Assembly: GCA_945937975.1 (NCBI GenBank)
Contig: CAMEUD010000049.1
Location: 1-8,680 of the forward strand
Direction of reading: 5' to 3'
Source: an uncultured Clostridia bacterium
GTDB lineage: Bacteria > Bacillota > Clostridia > Christensenellales > UBA1242
DNA length: 8,680 nucleotides
Made by a program: the position numbers and the translations under genes. The notes under the pieces are model-generated. The model was not told where the DNA came from, ran no database searches, and saw nothing but the letters and a program-made list of their open reading frames with translations. Shown one piece after another: positions 6,750-8,680 of this stretch. Every line of letters begins with the position of its first letter. The first letter of the stretch is position 1.

Positions 6750-6880
6750 AAATTTTTATCCTCCTTGTTTTTAGTCTTCCCCAGCGTTTTAAAACTCTAT
6801 GTGCAACCTTATTTTCGTTAAATTTTAAGGCAACGGCAACATAAATTTTCAACTGAGTGTTAATTTGCCAATGAATTGAC
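6750..6880 (-). promoter_or_regulatory. structured 5' leader of rpsB, possible autoregulatory element
   Basis: Between the predicted transcription start near 6880 and the rpsB ATG lie about 130 nt that can fold. GGCAA (6869-6865) can pair with TTGCC (6839-6835), enclosing a hairpin TTAAC/GTTGA (6863-6859 with 6853-6849). A second hairpin pairs CCTT...ATTT with AAAT...AAGG (6830-6807). The tandem GTTGCCGTTGCC (6840-6829) gives a second possible partner for GGCAA. In E. coli the rpsB-tsf operon is repressed by S2 through its leader; whether this leader does the same is inference. Confidence 0.4.
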
Positions 6881-6885
6881 ATAAT

Positions 6886-6915
6886 ACTATACCATAAGAT
6901 ATAACGATAAATCAA
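6886..6915 (-). promoter_or_regulatory. SigA-type promoter of rpsB-tsf, extended -10
   Basis: Minus-strand TTGATT (6915-6910), an 18-nt spacer and TATAGT (6891-6886), with the extended -10 dinucleotide TG at 6894-6893 (TGGTATAGT). It lies just downstream of the fakA terminator and upstream of the leader. The transcription start would be near 6880. Confidence 0.72.
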
Positions 6916-6920
6916 GTGTT

Positions 6921-6958
6921 TATTATAAAAAAACTCCAAAGAATGTCTTTGAAGTTTT
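6921..6958 (-). terminator. rho-independent terminator after fakA
   Basis: Minus-strand AAAACTTCAAAG (6958-6947) pairs with CTTTGGAGTTTT (6941-6930) around a 5-nt loop, giving a 12-bp stem with one U-G wobble. A run of seven T (6933-6927) and then ATAATA follow. The wobble pair exists only in the minus-strand transcript (it would be C-A on the other strand), which fits termination of fakA, whose stop is 15 nt upstream. Confidence 0.88.
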
Positions 6959-6972
6959 AAATTTATTAAAAA

Positions 6973-8610
6973 TTATTCCATTGATATAATGTAATAGTAA
7001 ACAGGTTGCCCACCATCAATTATTGTAACTTCACAATTTGGATACTTTTGAGAAAGTGTATCACGAAGTGCTTCAGCATCTTCTTGTTTTACATCTTCAC
7101 CATAGAATAATGTTAAATTAATAACACTATCATCAATCATTTTTGCAATTAAATCTTCTGTTGTTGGATTTACCAAATTTCCCTTTGCTAAAATTGTTTT
7201 ATCATCAAGTCCAATAATTTCACCAACTGACAAATCAAAACCATCAACATGAGTAGACCTTACAGCATAAGTTACTGATGCACTCTTTACATTTGTAAAT
7301 GCATTTGTAAGATTTTCTGTATTTTCTTCAACAGATGCATCTGGATTAAATGCCAAAGAAGCATTTATTCCTTCTGGAATACTTCTTGTTGGAATAACAA
7401 CAAGATTCTTTGTTGTAAGTCCTTTTGCTTGTTCTGCTGAAAGAATAATATTTTTATTATTTGGGAATACAAACACTGTTTTTGCAGGAACTTTATCAAC
7501 TGCGTTAGCAATATCTGCAGCACTTGGGTTCATTGTTTGACCACCTTGAATTATTTCATCAATCATAAGGTCTTTCATAAGGTCAGCAATTCCCTTTCCT
7601 GGTGCAACACTAACCATTCCAAGTTCTTTTAGCTCAACATTCTTACGATTTGCTTTTTTCTTTAATTCCCTGTTTTGCTCACGCATATTTTCAATTTTAA
7701 GATTATAAAGTTCACCGAGTTCCAAAGCATAACCAAGAGCTAAGTTTGGTTGATTTGTGTGAACATGTACCTTTACCAATAGTAAATCTCCAATACAAAG
7801 TACACTATCACCAATAGACATAAGTTTTTCTCTTAGCTTGTCAATATCGGCTTCTGTTGTCTTTTTATTCATATTGATTATCATATATTCAGTACAATAA
7901 CCAAATTCAATATCTGCCAAATTATTTATATCAGCGATTACATCATCAGCTGTTTGAATAGGTTGTCCATCATCAAAAACTGTTGTAAAGTTTTCTTCGC
8001 CAATAAGTGCTTTATAGAAACCAGTAAAGATAACAATAAGTCCTCTACCACCACTATCAACAACACCTGCTTTTTTAAGTACTGGCAACATTTCTGGAGT
8101 TTGTTGAAGTACATCTTCACCTTTTTCCAAAACTAAACACAAAGATTCCTCAAGGGCAGAAACCTTTTTTGAAATTTCAGTTGCTTGTTCACTCATTACT
8201 CTTATTACAGTAAGTATTGTTCCTTCCTTTGGTTTTGTAACTGCTTTGTAAGCTATCTTACTACCTTCAACCATTGCTTTTGCAAAGTTTTTTGTTGTTA
8301 CAGTTTCAACTCCACCAAGAACAGAAGTCATACCTTTTATAATTTGTGAAGTTATAACGCCAGAGTTTCCTCTTGCTCCACGAAGTGCACCTTTTGCAAA
8401 TGCTTGACAAAGATTTGACATAGTGTTATCTGGACAGTTATTAACTTCATTCCCTGCAGACTTCATTGTAAGGAACATATTTGTACCAGTGTCCCCATCT
8501 GGAACTGGAAACACATTGAGTGAATCCACATATTGTTTATTTTGGTCGAGAAGCGAAACGCCCCCGATAATCATTTTTCTAAAGGTTGCCCCATTTATTG
8601 CCTTTTGCAT
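6973..8610 (-). CDS. fakA: fatty acid kinase catalytic subunit FakA (DhaL/YloV family)
   Basis: The ATP-binding subunit that phosphorylates fatty acids held by a FakB partner, making acyl-phosphate for membrane lipid synthesis. The 545-aa product is close to the family length. Residues 1-200 are a DhaL domain with NVFPVPDGDTGTNM (32-45, with D38 and D40 for Mg-ATP), GARGNSG (78-84), PKEGTILTV (127-135) and DSGGRGL (185-191). The middle domain has GYCTEYM (C239) and VKVHVHT (H282, H284), a Cys/His set that fits metal binding, followed by LYNLKIENMREQ. The C-terminal domain, thought to contact FakB, begins near 330 (VSVAPGKGI) and includes GGQTMNPS and FPNNKNI. The ATG at 8610 follows TTTAGGAGAATAT, where the upstream TAG stop forms part of the Shine-Dalgarno. 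No fakB is in the window. The Asp23/YloU neighbour is the usual Firmicutes partner. Confidence 0.93.
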   Translation of the reverse strand: MQKAINGATFRKMIIGGVSLLDQNKQYVDSLNVFPVPDGDTGTNMFLTMKSAGNEVNNCPDNTMSNLCQAFAKGALRGARGNSGVITSQIIKGMTSVLGGVETVTTKNFAKAMVEGSKIAYKAVTKPKEGTILTVIRVMSEQATEISKKVSALEESLCLVLEKGEDVLQQTPEMLPVLKKAGVVDSGGRGLIVIFTGFYKALIGEENFTTVFDDGQPIQTADDVIADINNLADIEFGYCTEYMIINMNKKTTEADIDKLREKLMSIGDSVLCIGDLLLVKVHVHTNQPNLALGYALELGELYNLKIENMREQNRELKKKANRKNVELKELGMVSVAPGKGIADLMKDLMIDEIIQGGQTMNPSAADIANAVDKVPAKTVFVFPNNKNIILSAEQAKGLTTKNLVVIPTRSIPEGINASLAFNPDASVEENTENLTNAFTNVKSASVTYAVRSTHVDGFDLSVGEIIGLDDKTILAKGNLVNPTTEDLIAKMIDDSVINLTLFYGEDVKQEDAEALRDTLSQKYPNCEVTIIDGGQPVYYYIISME

Positions 8611-8618
8611 ATATTCTC

Positions 8619-8680
8619 CTAAACTCTTACACCGACTACATGAATATTTACTTTATCAACTATCATTCCAGTAAAATCTT
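8619..8680 (-). CDS. Asp23/Gls24 family protein (YloU-like), C-terminal end only
   Basis: Only the last 20 codons are in the window, reading DFTGMIVDKVNIHVVGVRV and then TAG. The V-x-x-V-N-I-H-V-x-G-V ending is characteristic of the Asp23 (DUF322) family, whose members are alkaline-shock or envelope-associated proteins in Gram-positives. The stop is 8 nt before the fakA start, so the two are co-transcribed. In Bacillus and relatives yloU precedes yloV (fakA), which supports the call. Too little is visible to say more. Confidence 0.8.
   Translation of the reverse strand, partial: DFTGMIVDKVNIHVVGVRV

Noticed and set aside
6785..6800. Palindrome GTTTTAAAAC in the rpsB leader as an operator
   Set aside because: It is a short AT-rich self-complementary run, expected by chance at this composition, with no second copy elsewhere.
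6640..6939. A 99-codon minus-strand open frame covering the rpsB leader and the start of rpsB
   Set aside because: It overlaps the fakA terminator, the promoter and the first codons of rpsB in another frame. It has no ribosome binding site and resembles no protein family. Its first internal ATG (6884) lies upstream of the predicted transcription start.
8423..8674. Plus-strand open frame opposite the fakA start and the Asp23-family end
   Set aside because: It covers the complement of the highly conserved DhaL motif NVFPVPDGDTGTNM and has no family features of its own.
1..8680. CRISPR array, insertion sequence, tRNA or phage genes
   Set aside because: No spaced direct repeats, transposase-like frames, inverted terminal repeats or tRNA-like cloverleaf were seen; coding density is almost full with housekeeping genes.

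Overview
The window is a low-GC (about two thirds A+T by eye) bacterial chromosome segment that uses the standard bacterial code: TGA serves as a stop and Trp is TGG. Every supported gene lies on the minus strand. A PolC-type replicative polymerase next to rseP, a YloU/FakA pair upstream of rpsB, and the rpsB-tsf-frr-uppS-cdsA-rseP-polC order all point to Bacillota (Firmicutes), probably a clostridia-like lineage. I cannot assign a genus.

In transcription order (right to left), the window opens with the last codons of an Asp23/YloU-family gene (8680-8619). It is followed closely by fakA (8610-6973), which encodes the DhaL-type fatty acid kinase, and a rho-independent terminator (6958-6921). 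An extended -10 promoter (6915-6886) and a structured leader of about 130 nt then lead into rpsB (S2) and tsf (EF-Ts), which end at a second clear terminator (5221-5192).

A candidate promoter (5180-5152) then starts the second operon: frr (ribosome recycling), an unnamed 63-codon gene, uppS (undecaprenyl diphosphate synthase), cdsA (CDP-diacylglycerol synthase), rseP (site-2 protease) and the first 462 codons of polC, which runs off the left edge. The junctions in this operon are very tight (TAATG, a 5-nt gap, ATGA, 14 nt and 11 nt), which suggests translational coupling.

The genes cover translation (S2, EF-Ts, RRF), the lipid carrier for wall synthesis (UppS), phospholipid precursors (CdsA, FakA), membrane proteolysis (RseP) and replication (PolC). 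This is the well-known Firmicutes translation/envelope/replication cluster, but in a reduced form: pyrH, dxr and the ispG or proS gene usually found here are absent.

The most unusual points are a PolC whose OB-to-exonuclease linker lacks the expected first half of the PHP domain; a 63-aa protein of unknown role wedged between frr and uppS; a long charged insertion in RseP; a roughly 70-aa charged tail on S2; and a structured rpsB leader. There is no sign of mobile elements, CRISPR, tRNA or rRNA genes. No intergenic stretch exceeds 300 bases; the longest (6750-6972) holds the fakA terminator, the rpsB promoter and the leader.
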